Shown one piece after another: positions 55,272 through 62,376 of a DNA stretch of 64,000 nt. The stretch is taken from assembly GCA_049692255.1 (NCBI GenBank), contig JBAVOR010000016.1, positions 1 to 64,000 on the forward strand. The letters run 5' to 3'. Under the pieces are notes generated by a model. It saw only the letters and a program-made list of their open reading frames with translations. It did no database searches and was not told the origin of the DNA. Positions within the stretch are counted from its first letter, which is position 1. Each line of letters starts with the position of its first letter. The position numbers and the translations under genes were made by a program. Origin of the DNA: JBAVOR01 sp049692255 (GTDB lineage Bacteria; Babelota; Babeliae; Babelales; JACPOV01).

Positions 55272-56903
55272 TTATCGATGCATTGGTCGTTTGGTGTCTT
55301 TAACGATATATGCTTTTACCCGTTTGTGTGTAATTGGGTTTGTTTGAATAGTCTGCAAACATTCGCGTAAACGGTTTTCTGTTAAAGAAATAAACGTTTT
55401 TTTCTTAATAACGCGTACTTTTAAGATTTCGTTGCCCGCTACATTACAAATGTCTGCCAAGTAGTTGCGCACCATTTTTTCATTGCACTTATTGTCAGTC
55501 CCCACTTCTACACAGATTTCATCAATGGTTTCTTCATCATTGCCACGGTCATATGCACGATCGCTTACGCGATTGCTACTGATTGGAGAAATCTCTTCAT
55601 GTGCTATATCTTTAAAAAATATTGTTTCCAATGCTACAGCAAACGCTTGCTGTATTTCTGCTGGCGTAAACGAACTTATCGTTTCTTTCAACGAAGCATG
55701 GATGCTTGAGAGCTTTTCGAGTGGCTTTTTTGATTGTTCAATAAAGTCAGAAATAGCAACCATTTTTATTTGCATAACTGCTTCGATTGAAGGGATGGAA
55801 ATTTCTTGTAATTTGGTATTAGCTGAACGTTCAAGGCGCTTGATGCGATATTGTTCGTTCGGTTGTACAAATACGATCGCAATACCTTCTTTACCCGCAC
55901 GGCCTGTACGTCCAATACGGTGTACGTAGTTTTCAAATTCGTTGGGGATAGAGAAGTTAATTACGTGGGTTAAATCGGACACGTCAATACCACGTGCAGC
56001 AACGTCGGTAGCAACAAGGATATTAAAATCTTTATTTTTAAATCCTTTGATCACTTGGTTACGCACTGTTTGTTTCATGTCACCATGCAAGCAATTTACT
56101 TTGAATCCTTTGCTTGCTAGCTGTTCCATCACTTCACTTGCCAACAACTTTGTTTGGCAGAAAATGATACCATAAAAGTTAGGGGTTGCTTCGATAAAGC
56201 GTGCCGTTGCGTCAACGCGCTTGCGCATAGGAACAACGCAATAATATTGCTCAACTTGTGAGCTGACTAACCCCGGCGTTGCCGCTTTAATAACCGATAC
56301 ATTCGCCATATGTGACTTAATAATCTCTTTAATACCCGGGCGTACCGTCGCAGAGAATAACCAAATTTGCCTATTTTTTGGGGCGAATTGTAAAATTTCA
56401 TCAATCTCCTCTTTGAAGCCCATATCGAGCATAATGTCTGCTTCATCGAGTACTAATACCGATAACGCACTGAGTGAGAGTGTTTTGCGGCGCAAATGGT
56501 CATTTAAACGCCCTGGCGTACCAATAATAATCTGTGCGCCTCGTTTAATGTTAGTAATCTGCTGGTTGATAGGCATGCCACCGTAAATAGGTTCTATAGC
56601 AATGCCAGTGTGCGCGCTGACCGCTTTTAAGCTTTCATAAATTTGAAGCACGAGTTCGCGGGTTGGTGCAACTACTAAGCCTTGTACAATGCGTTTGTTG
56701 ATATCAATAGCATGAAGCAAAGGGATGCCAAATGCTAATGTTTTGCCCGTACCTGTTTGCGCTTGTGCGTGCACGTCTTGCTTAAGGTTTTCGAGCAATA
56801 ATGATATTGCTTTGGTTTGAATTTCAGTGGGCTGTTGAAAGCCAAGTGTTTGTAAGTTTTTTTGGATTTCCGGAGAAATCGGGAGTGTAGTAAACGAGTT
56901 CAT
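55272..56903 (-). CDS. deaD: DEAD-box ATP-dependent RNA helicase with C-terminal RNA-binding domain
   Basis: Remodels RNA, likely in ribosome assembly or mRNA decay. From the ATG at 56903 (AAAGG 10 nt upstream) there are 543 residues. Motifs in order: Q motif (GFQQPTEIQ, about 21-29), I AQTGTGKT (about 47-54), Ia PTRELVLQ, GG, TPGR, II VLDEAD (about 151-156), III SAT, then IV, V (ATDVAARGIDV) and VI HRIGRTGRAGK (about 328-338). A DbpA-like RNA-binding domain ends the protein (about 455-530, ending in a Lys/Arg tail). The domain set is that of DeaD/CsdA rather than RhlE. Confidence 0.93.
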   Translation of the reverse strand: MNSFTTLPISPEIQKNLQTLGFQQPTEIQTKAISLLLENLKQDVHAQAQTGTGKTLAFGIPLLHAIDINKRIVQGLVVAPTRELVLQIYESLKAVSAHTGIAIEPIYGGMPINQQITNIKRGAQIIIGTPGRLNDHLRRKTLSLSALSVLVLDEADIMLDMGFKEEIDEILQFAPKNRQIWLFSATVRPGIKEIIKSHMANVSVIKAATPGLVSSQVEQYYCVVPMRKRVDATARFIEATPNFYGIIFCQTKLLASEVMEQLASKGFKVNCLHGDMKQTVRNQVIKGFKNKDFNILVATDVAARGIDVSDLTHVINFSIPNEFENYVHRIGRTGRAGKEGIAIVFVQPNEQYRIKRLERSANTKLQEISIPSIEAVMQIKMVAISDFIEQSKKPLEKLSSIHASLKETISSFTPAEIQQAFAVALETIFFKDIAHEEISPISSNRVSDRAYDRGNDEETIDEICVEVGTDNKCNEKMVRNYLADICNVAGNEILKVRVIKKKTFISLTENRLRECLQTIQTNPITHKRVKAYIVKDTKRPMHR

Positions 56904-57224
56904 TAGATAGGTACCTTTCATTTTGTGCCTAAACATTCATTTATAGCACAAGATGCCAATACCAGAATCCATGCGCCGATATATCTCCATATGCTATTTG
57001 TATATCATAGTATCATATTTTTACGCACCTGCATACCCCCGGCGAATATTTGGGTATTTAGGCAAATAATTCAAATTGAAAACTTTCTAGGCGCTCGCTT
57101 ATTTGCGGCACAAATTACCGCAACAGTGTGTTACCAATATTTTTGTATGTTTATTTATGAAGTTATTTTTAATCCCCGATCTTTTTAAAACCGGGGATTA
57201 TTTTTGTATCAATGTTAGGCGTCA
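56904..57224. other. 321-nt region without a gene, holding a hairpin terminator
   Basis: Only a short, composition-poor frame is open on the plus strand and I do not accept it as a gene. The hairpin AATCCCCG/CGGGGATT at 57171-57200 is followed on the plus strand by ATTTTTG, so it works best as a plus-strand terminator. On the minus strand it would close the micro-operon at 57225-57987 less efficiently. Confidence 0.5.
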
Positions 57225-57356
57225 TCAAAACCAATTGCGAAATATTTTTTCTAAATACTGCAATTCTTTTTGGCCCCATTCCGTATGCTTCAAAACAAGT
57301 TGATATGTAAGCCAAAAAAGAAATTGACCAAGCATAATATGAGTCATCTCACTCAT
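57225..57356 (-). CDS. 43-residue small protein, micro-operon gene 3
   Basis: ATG at 57356 with GGGAG about 7 nt upstream. The start overlaps the end of the 34-residue gene by 8 nt (ATGAGTGA). The protein (MSEMTHIMLGQFLFWLTYQL at the N-terminus) is one amphipathic or membrane-inclined helix, followed by a charged half with Trp and Lys (HTEWGQKELQYLEKIFRNWF). Not recognised. The ribosome site and the overlap make it a better candidate than its length suggests. Confidence 0.5.
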   Translation of the reverse strand: MSEMTHIMLGQFLFWLTYQLVLKHTEWGQKELQYLEKIFRNWF

Positions 57357-57453
57357 TATCTACTCCCATCTTTCTAAAAATCCATTTCTTTGAAGGGATT
57401 CCTAAAAAATAAAGGGTTAGAGTGAGTAAATATACTTCGTACCAATACCACAT
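57349..57453 (-). CDS. 34-residue small membrane protein, micro-operon gene 2
   Basis: ATG at 57453 with AGGA about 9 nt upstream, starting 12 nt after the end of the secreted gene at 57466. It is almost one hydrophobic helix (WYWYEVYLLTLTLYFLGIP) with a basic end (SKKWIFRKMG), a common small-membrane-protein layout. Not recognised. Confidence 0.5.
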   Translation of the reverse strand: MWYWYEVYLLTLTLYFLGIPSKKWIFRKMGVDNE

Positions 57454-57465
57454 ATTTTACGGTTC

Positions 57466-57987
57466 CTATACAGGTCCAGTTTCAACGGCGAGAACTATGC
57501 CACCCGCAATACCCATCGCATTACTCAATAATTCAATCGAAGGACCAGCATAACTAGCAAGGGTTGCTTGTACTATCATCTGGCTACCAGGTACAAAAAA
57601 GTTAGCAGCGAATGATACGCCTAATATAGCCCCTTGTGCAGCCAAATGAGTAGCAGCTTTAGACCAGACAAATCCTAAATAAGCGCCATTAGCGCCACCA
57701 CCATTTAATCTTCCATGGGCCTTAAGCGTATATTCGCCATTGCTCATTTTGCTAGCAGTAATGTAACCATATGTGGCAAATTGATTGAGATTTGATTTGT
57801 TCATGTTACGCAATTGTGCATCCATGTTCCAGTTATGCACTTTTCGTGTTATTTCATCGTTGACAACGTAGAAATTGTCTTTGTGATGAATAAGTTGTGC
57901 ATTATCAAGACCATATACGGTTAGTTCTTGTGCGCGCACGCCACATGAAATTAACAAGATGGCTAATAGACGTTTAGTAATTGACAT
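57466..57987 (-). CDS. secreted protein with hydrophobic C-terminal half, unknown
   Basis: 173 residues with signal peptide (KRLLAILLISCGVRA). The middle part includes SKMSNGEYTLKAHGRLNGGG (about 83-102), and the C-terminal half is hydrophobic and Gly/Ala-rich (about 104-172: GAYLGFVWSKAATHLAAQG, then SFAANFFVPGS). It may insert in a membrane after export. Not recognised. First gene of a three-gene micro-operon with two tiny reading frames after it. Confidence 0.7.
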   Translation of the reverse strand: MSITKRLLAILLISCGVRAQELTVYGLDNAQLIHHKDNFYVVNDEITRKVHNWNMDAQLRNMNKSNLNQFATYGYITASKMSNGEYTLKAHGRLNGGGANGAYLGFVWSKAATHLAAQGAILGVSFAANFFVPGSQMIVQATLASYAGPSIELLSNAMGIAGGIVLAVETGPV

Positions 57988-58387
57988 AAGAGTCCTTCTT
58001 AGCTGTATTAAACTATTTAAAAATTACTTCACCGCTAGCCTTTTTTTGAAAAAAACAAAAAGCGATTAAGATGCTTACTGTATCATGCAGCCTCCTTTGG
58101 AAAAATATAAAATAATAAAAATGATAAAAGATTGTAGATGATATGGAAAATATTGGCAAGTTATTTTATCAATTATTATGTTTCAATCGCGTTTTTAATG
58201 GGTATACAAATGTAGAAAAAATGGCTTAGCTAAGACACATTTTAAACTTTATTTCAACAAATTTTATGACATATTTTTTTATATTTTTAATGCACTAAAA
58301 ACATAACGTTGACTGCACAATTGCTACGCAATAGCGTATATTTTTAGATTAGAGCAAGACAAAAAGTGGGACGAATCAATAGCATTG
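57988..58387. other. 400-nt AT-rich region upstream of a truncated gene
   Basis: No gene recognised. It contains the promoter side of the leftward micro-operon, runs of A and T, and at 58317-58332 a 16-nt remnant of the palindromic repeat. The open frame of the gene at 58388 continues upstream into this remnant without any ATG, GTG or TTG until a TGA at about 58309. Confidence 0.5.
58317..58332. repeat. 16-nt remnant of the palindromic repeat
   Basis: ACAATTGCTACGCAAT is identical to 12237-12252, the inner hairpin of the 99-nt element. Flanks are not conserved except GCG just after. Could be chance on its own, but it sits at the broken 5' end of a gene. Confidence 0.5.
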
Positions 58388-58873
58388 ATGCAAGGGGTGA
58401 TTAAGCACAATCCCCATGATAAAGATGCGTATATGTGTATGAACTATCTTCTTATGAATCTTTTGGCAGAAGAAGAATATGATGTGCAAAAAGAAAAGTA
58501 TTATGAAATGTTAGCAAAATGGTATTTTGATGAATCATATACGCAGTTTTCTAATGATGCAGAATATTTATATATTACTGGTAAGACAGCAGTGATGGGA
58601 GAATGGTTTTTTGGTATCACTGCGCAAGATTATGAGGCGATGATAGAAAAAGCTAAACGATTAGAACCGCAGAATGTCGTATATAAAGAAGATTATTATT
58701 GGGACCTTTACGATAAAAATTCGTGCGACCCAGAGCTTGTTGCTTATGCGCGATTGTTATTGAGTGCAGCTTCTCCGGCCAGACAGCAATTAACAAGTAA
58801 AGGTGCGGTGGGCGAATATTTGCTTGAATTGAAAGAGAACTGGTGTAGGGCAGTTTTAGCAAATATGCAATGA
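58388..58873 (+). pseudogene. probable 5'-truncated gene for a TPR-like helical protein
   Basis: 161 residues from the first ATG, but protein-like sequence (RLEQDKKWDESIAL) continues upstream of it with no start codon. No ribosome site is seen and there is no signal peptide, unlike the neighbours. The residue pattern (paired helices, MQGVIKHNPHDKDAYMCMNYLL, then AKRLEPQNVVYKEDYYW) resembles tetratricopeptide repeats. The open frame runs back into the repeat remnant at 58317. Either the front of the gene was lost, or the gene starts at the ATG at 58388 without a good site. It ends 9 nt before the convergent HAD-like gene. Confidence 0.55.
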
Positions 58874-58882
58874 CGCTGATAC

Positions 58883-59623
58883 CTAAGGCATTAATGCATG
58901 GGCAACGGTATCATAAAACGCGCTTATGGGTTGCGCCAAGAACGTTGAAAAAGTGATGCCGATTGCTTGGAGTTCTGGCGTATCATTTGTTTGCAAACAG
59001 GCGCGGCTATTTTTTTCTTGATCATCAATAAACACGATGGTGTCAACGAATGCATATTTTTTATGTACGTATTGCGCCAAGTGAATAAAGTATGCCAACT
59101 GTGGCTTGCCAATTAATTTTTTCTGTTGCGCATGATAAAAAGGGATCAGCTCACCATCAAATAAAGCGAAGAAATCTGGATATTCTGTTTTGAGCTCATC
59201 TAAAGATGTTAGGTGAATATTCGAAGCGATTATCTGTGTATAGCCAGCGTTGTGGAGTTTTTGTACCAGCTGTTGCGCGCCCGGCGCAAGCACATATGAG
59301 CTAATTGCACGTTTTAGCTGTGGTTTGACTTCATCCAATAAAGGGTGTTGTTCACAGAGCATATTAAGGAACTGATCATGTGTGACCGCTTCTTTTGCAA
59401 CGTGATATGCAGTGTAGAGAATGGATGGTACTTTAATGATCAGCTTGAACGGGTGCGAGTGCATTTTAATGGTGTGATACACGCGTGAAAGAGTTACTCT
59501 TGTATCCCGTTTCAATAACGTTTTATGCAGATCCCATGCTATTGCGGAATGCGATGGGTTGTATGCACATATGGGGTAGAATAAAAATGCGCTCGAGAGA
59601 AAAGTTAACATATAATGCTTCAT
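58883..59623 (-). CDS. exported HAD-superfamily-like protein
   Basis: 246 residues with signal peptide (MLTFLSSAFLFYPICA). HAD motifs: I WDLHKTL (Asp31, with His33 where phosphatases have a second Asp), II IASNIHL (about 136-142, Ser), a possible Lys in KKLIGKP, and IV FIDDQEKN (about 201-208, Asp pair). With His in place of the second Asp the usual general acid of phosphatases is missing, so a phosphatase role is uncertain. Expected in the periplasm or outside. It is convergent with the TPR-like remnant. Confidence 0.75.
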   Translation of the reverse strand: MKHYMLTFLSSAFLFYPICAYNPSHSAIAWDLHKTLLKRDTRVTLSRVYHTIKMHSHPFKLIIKVPSILYTAYHVAKEAVTHDQFLNMLCEQHPLLDEVKPQLKRAISSYVLAPGAQQLVQKLHNAGYTQIIASNIHLTSLDELKTEYPDFFALFDGELIPFYHAQQKKLIGKPQLAYFIHLAQYVHKKYAFVDTIVFIDDQEKNSRACLQTNDTPELQAIGITFSTFLAQPISAFYDTVAHALMP

Positions 59624-59711
59624 ATATTTTTTTCGATTATTATTATGTACTTTTTAGTTACTCTGTTATTATATTGCGCAATAATAACTTATTCTATTGT
59701 TAGGAGACTTG

Positions 59712-60215
59712 ATGAAAAAATTGCTCACTGCTTTATCTTTTGCTGCAATTGTACCATCTTATGGCATGGATAAAGAGAGCAATGCCCAAAAACAACTTGG
59801 CTATACGCCGTTGCATTGCGTCGCACTGATACAACCCCCAATGATGCCGTTTGACGAAAGCAATTTGAACTTACCTGAACTTGATATGAATAAGGCAGCA
59901 ATAGCCGCTTTGCTTATTATAAGAAACCGCAACGATGTATATTCCATCGATAACGATGGGAAAACGCCCATCGATTATGCGACTATAAATAAAGATAAGT
60001 TACCCTCCGTGTACGAAGTGATAATGGCGGGAAAAATAAAAACAGATATAGAGCGGGAGGCAGAGTTGAATGTTCCTAAGCCAGTAAATAATCAATTCTA
60101 TACGTATATCGAGCATCGAGCTGTTACTAACTATATCGAAGAACACCTTGAAAAATCAGCAGCATGGAATAATGCAATGATGGCGATACTCAAATATATT
60201 CCGAAAGTTGAATAG
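59712..60215 (+). CDS. secreted ankyrin-repeat protein
   Basis: The ATG at 59712 follows TTAGGAG and gives a signal peptide (MKKLLTALSFAAIVPSYG). The 167-residue protein has LGYTPLHCVALIQ (about 29-41), the opening of an ankyrin repeat, and NDGKTPIDYATINK (about 83-96), the opening of a second. Between them lies AAIAALLIIRNRNDVY, the matching second helix and loop. Ankyrin repeats mediate protein binding, and exported ones are common effectors in intracellular bacteria. The 3' end overlaps the convergent umuC by 26 nt. Confidence 0.78.
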   Translation: MKKLLTALSFAAIVPSYGMDKESNAQKQLGYTPLHCVALIQPPMMPFDESNLNLPELDMNKAAIAALLIIRNRNDVYSIDNDGKTPIDYATINKDKLPSVYEVIMAGKIKTDIEREAELNVPKPVNNQFYTYIEHRAVTNYIEEHLEKSAAWNNAMMAILKYIPKVE

Positions 60216-61470
60216 TCAAAATCTCATTCCATTCAGTTGTATAACGCGGTGATTGTGCATTTGATTTGCTGCGCCATTCTCGTGTTGTGCCCGTTGATGC
60301 AAAAAATACGGTGCCAGCGCCCAATTGTGCATTGATGTTATCAAGTGCATGAGTGATGGCATTATTTTCTATACTATTGTCTGATTGTGCATGAGTGTGC
60401 AATTGTATGTGATTGGCAGATGAAATGTCACCAAGTGTTACCCCTACTTTTTTATACAAAATGCCGGGCTTAAATAGTTGACGCACCGCTTGGCGTGCGG
60501 CAGCAATGAGTGTAGGAGTAAAGTTGCTTGCAACAGGTAAAGTAATGGTATGACTATCGTATGAACGATGCGCATCGTTCAGTTCTGTTTTGAAAAGCAC
60601 AAAGACGGTTACCGTTTTTGCGCTGCTGTTTTGTGATCGCAATTTTTCTGCAGCACGGGCGATGTGGTACGATGCAGCTTCCTGTAATTCGAGCACGGTA
60701 GTGACGATTTTGCCAAATAGACGCGAAACGGTGATGCCCTGTTTCTCATGCGAGGGTTCTTCGTTTAATGGATAACAGACAGTACCTTGCAGTTCCATTT
60801 GCACGCGGCGCCCGAGCACGGTGAGTTGCCGGTTAATGAGCTGTTCATCTGCCGTTGCAAAACCATATGCATCGCGAATGCCATATTTGTGCAACAGTTT
60901 TGCGCTTCTATGGCCAATGCCCCACACCTCTTCGACTGGAATATTTTCTAGTAATACCTTTTGTTGCGGGTGATTAGTAATATCGAACACTCCAGCATAT
61001 TGGCTACTTTTTTTGGCTATTCGATTGGCAATTTTAGCGAGTGTTTTAGTGGGCCCTATACCAATAGAAATAGGAATGCCTACGTGTTGATATACCCGAT
61101 TACGTAATGCATGTGCTGCTGCCATGTGATCAACAGTAGGCGCAAAAAAAAAGAATGCCTCGTCGATTGAATAGATCTCTAATGCTGCTGCTTGGCCGGC
61201 AATAGTGTGCATAACTCTGTCTGCCATATCTCCATATAAAGCAAAATTGCTTGAAAGCTGTATCACTCCGTGCTGCTTGAATACCTGTTTGCACGTAAAT
61301 GCAGGTGCGCCCATGGCTATGCCTAACCCCTTTGCTTCGTTAGAGCGAGCAATTACGCAACCGTCATTGCCAGACAACACCACTACTGCCTTGCCAATCA
61401 ATTGCGGGTTAAATACCCGCTCGCAAGAAACAAAAAAGTTATTGCAATCGGCAAGCACAAATTTCTTCAT
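60190..61470 (-). CDS. umuC: Y-family DNA polymerase, UmuC type
   Basis: Translesion polymerase (pol V catalytic subunit) of 426 residues. Palm and finger motifs: VLADCNNFFVSCERVF (5-20, catalytic Asp8), YSIDEAF (about 99-105, Asp and Glu), SIGIGPTKTLAKIANRIAKK (about 137-156). HhH region NIPVEEVWGIGHRSAKLL (about 175-192). The little-finger domain follows (about 240-350) with SRLFGK, and the protein ends with the UmuC-type C-terminal extension. Overlaps the umuD-like gene by 4 nt, forming a standard pair. All catalytic acids are present. Confidence 0.93.
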   Translation of the reverse strand: MKKFVLADCNNFFVSCERVFNPQLIGKAVVVLSGNDGCVIARSNEAKGLGIAMGAPAFTCKQVFKQHGVIQLSSNFALYGDMADRVMHTIAGQAAALEIYSIDEAFFFFAPTVDHMAAAHALRNRVYQHVGIPISIGIGPTKTLAKIANRIAKKSSQYAGVFDITNHPQQKVLLENIPVEEVWGIGHRSAKLLHKYGIRDAYGFATADEQLINRQLTVLGRRVQMELQGTVCYPLNEEPSHEKQGITVSRLFGKIVTTVLELQEAASYHIARAAEKLRSQNSSAKTVTVFVLFKTELNDAHRSYDSHTITLPVASNFTPTLIAAARQAVRQLFKPGILYKKVGVTLGDISSANHIQLHTHAQSDNSIENNAITHALDNINAQLGAGTVFFASTGTTREWRSKSNAQSPRYTTEWNEILTIQLSEYI

Positions 61471-61805
61471 GGGTTTAATGCATGAATAACAAAGGTAACT
61501 ATGCCCCAGATTTCACAATCATCGTTGCTATTAAGCATGCGTGATGGGTGGTGGGGGTTTTCTGAAATAAGAGCGATGCCGTTAGGTTCGAACTTAATAC
61601 GGTTGATCGTAAATTGATCATGTATACGTACTATAACCAGTGCGTTATCGGTGGGCGTTACTGCGCGATCTATTACCAAAATATCATGGGGATAAATGCC
61701 CGCGCTTGCCATGCTATTGCCAGTGACGCGTATAAAAAAAGTGGCAGCCGGGTGGGGCACCAGCAGTTCATTTAAATCAAGTGCATTTTCCATATCATGG
61801 GCCAT
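61467..61805 (-). CDS. umuD: UmuD'-like protein lacking cleavage arm and catalytic Lys
   Basis: 112 residues from the ATG at 61805 (an ATG at 61793 is also in frame). The sequence DLNELLVPHPAATFFIRVTG aligns with the middle of UmuD, from about residue 35 of the E. coli protein. The N-terminal arm with the Cys-Gly self-cleavage site is absent. The Ser of the S24 dyad is kept (GNSM, Ser31), but the Lys of FTVKKL is Asn68 here (FTINRI). The gene thus seems to encode the active UmuD' form directly and cannot self-process. Longer open sequence upstream (to 62027) does not resemble UmuD and covers the neighbour's promoter. Coupled to umuC by a 4-nt overlap. Confidence 0.85.
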   Translation of the reverse strand: MAHDMENALDLNELLVPHPAATFFIRVTGNSMASAGIYPHDILVIDRAVTPTDNALVIVRIHDQFTINRIKFEPNGIALISENPHHPSRMLNSNDDCEIWGIVTFVIHALNP

Positions 61806-61829
61806 AGCTAGGATTACAGTAAAAGAGTT

Positions 61830-61858
61830 TTGTGCGAAAAATAAACATATAGTATAAT
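61830..61858 (+). promoter_or_regulatory. sigma-70-type promoter
   Basis: TTGTGC at 61830-61835 and TATAAT at 61853-61858 with 17-nt spacing, 35 nt ahead of the gene at 61894. The same AT-rich stretch also offers a minus-strand TATACT that could serve umuD'. I saw no clear LexA box. Confidence 0.5.
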
Positions 61859-61893
61859 GTAAGCATTGTTTTAACTTTATTACAAGGACGCAT

Positions 61894-62319
61894 ATGAAAA
61901 AGATGTTATTCGCACTGCTATTGGTAATGCATTCATTGGTAAGTGCTATAGGCGGCGATTTTTTTGATACATTTAAAGATATGAATGTTGCAAGTGCCAC
62001 GAACGCATGCATGAACAATAAGTCCATGGTCGTAGCGGCTAGTGCGTTTACATTTTTTACTGCGTTAAATCGGTTGAATAATAGGTCTTTAAGGTATGAG
62101 ACTGAAAATTATCGAGATAACCCCAGTAATTACACAATGAATCCCCGTTTATTCGGTGCCGTTAAAGTTTTTACTTCAAATACTGACAAAGATGAAAAAG
62201 CATCTTATCACATTGTATGGAGTAAGGTAGGGGCTATTGGTGCGGGTGTTTCTGGGGCATTGTTTGTGTATGGTGCATGGGTCAATGGGTTAATACCATT
62301 AACTTTGCCCAAAAAATAA
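61894..62319 (+). CDS. small exported membrane protein, unknown
   Basis: AAGGA precedes the ATG. The 141-residue product has a signal peptide (MLFALLLVMHSLVSA), a short hydrophobic segment (about 45-62, SMVVAASAFTFFTAL), a polar middle with Asn and Tyr, and a final hydrophobic helix (about 110-136, VGAIGAGVSGALFVYGAWV). Not recognised. Divergent from umuD'. Confidence 0.68.
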   Translation: MKKMLFALLLVMHSLVSAIGGDFFDTFKDMNVASATNACMNNKSMVVAASAFTFFTALNRLNNRSLRYETENYRDNPSNYTMNPRLFGAVKVFTSNTDKDEKASYHIVWSKVGAIGAGVSGALFVYGAWVNGLIPLTLPKK

Positions 62320-62376
62320 CAAAATATTGATCTTGAATATAGAAAGCGCGGCTGGCTTGGTTTAAGCAGTTGCGCT

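Noticed and set aside
56925..57188. Plus-strand frame of 87 codons ahead of the hairpin at 57171
   Set aside because: Starts inside the helicase leader, no ribosome site, composition unlike neighbouring genes.
60190..61805. Mobile-element origin of the umuD'C pair
   Set aside because: No integrase, att-like repeat or composition change was seen around the pair.
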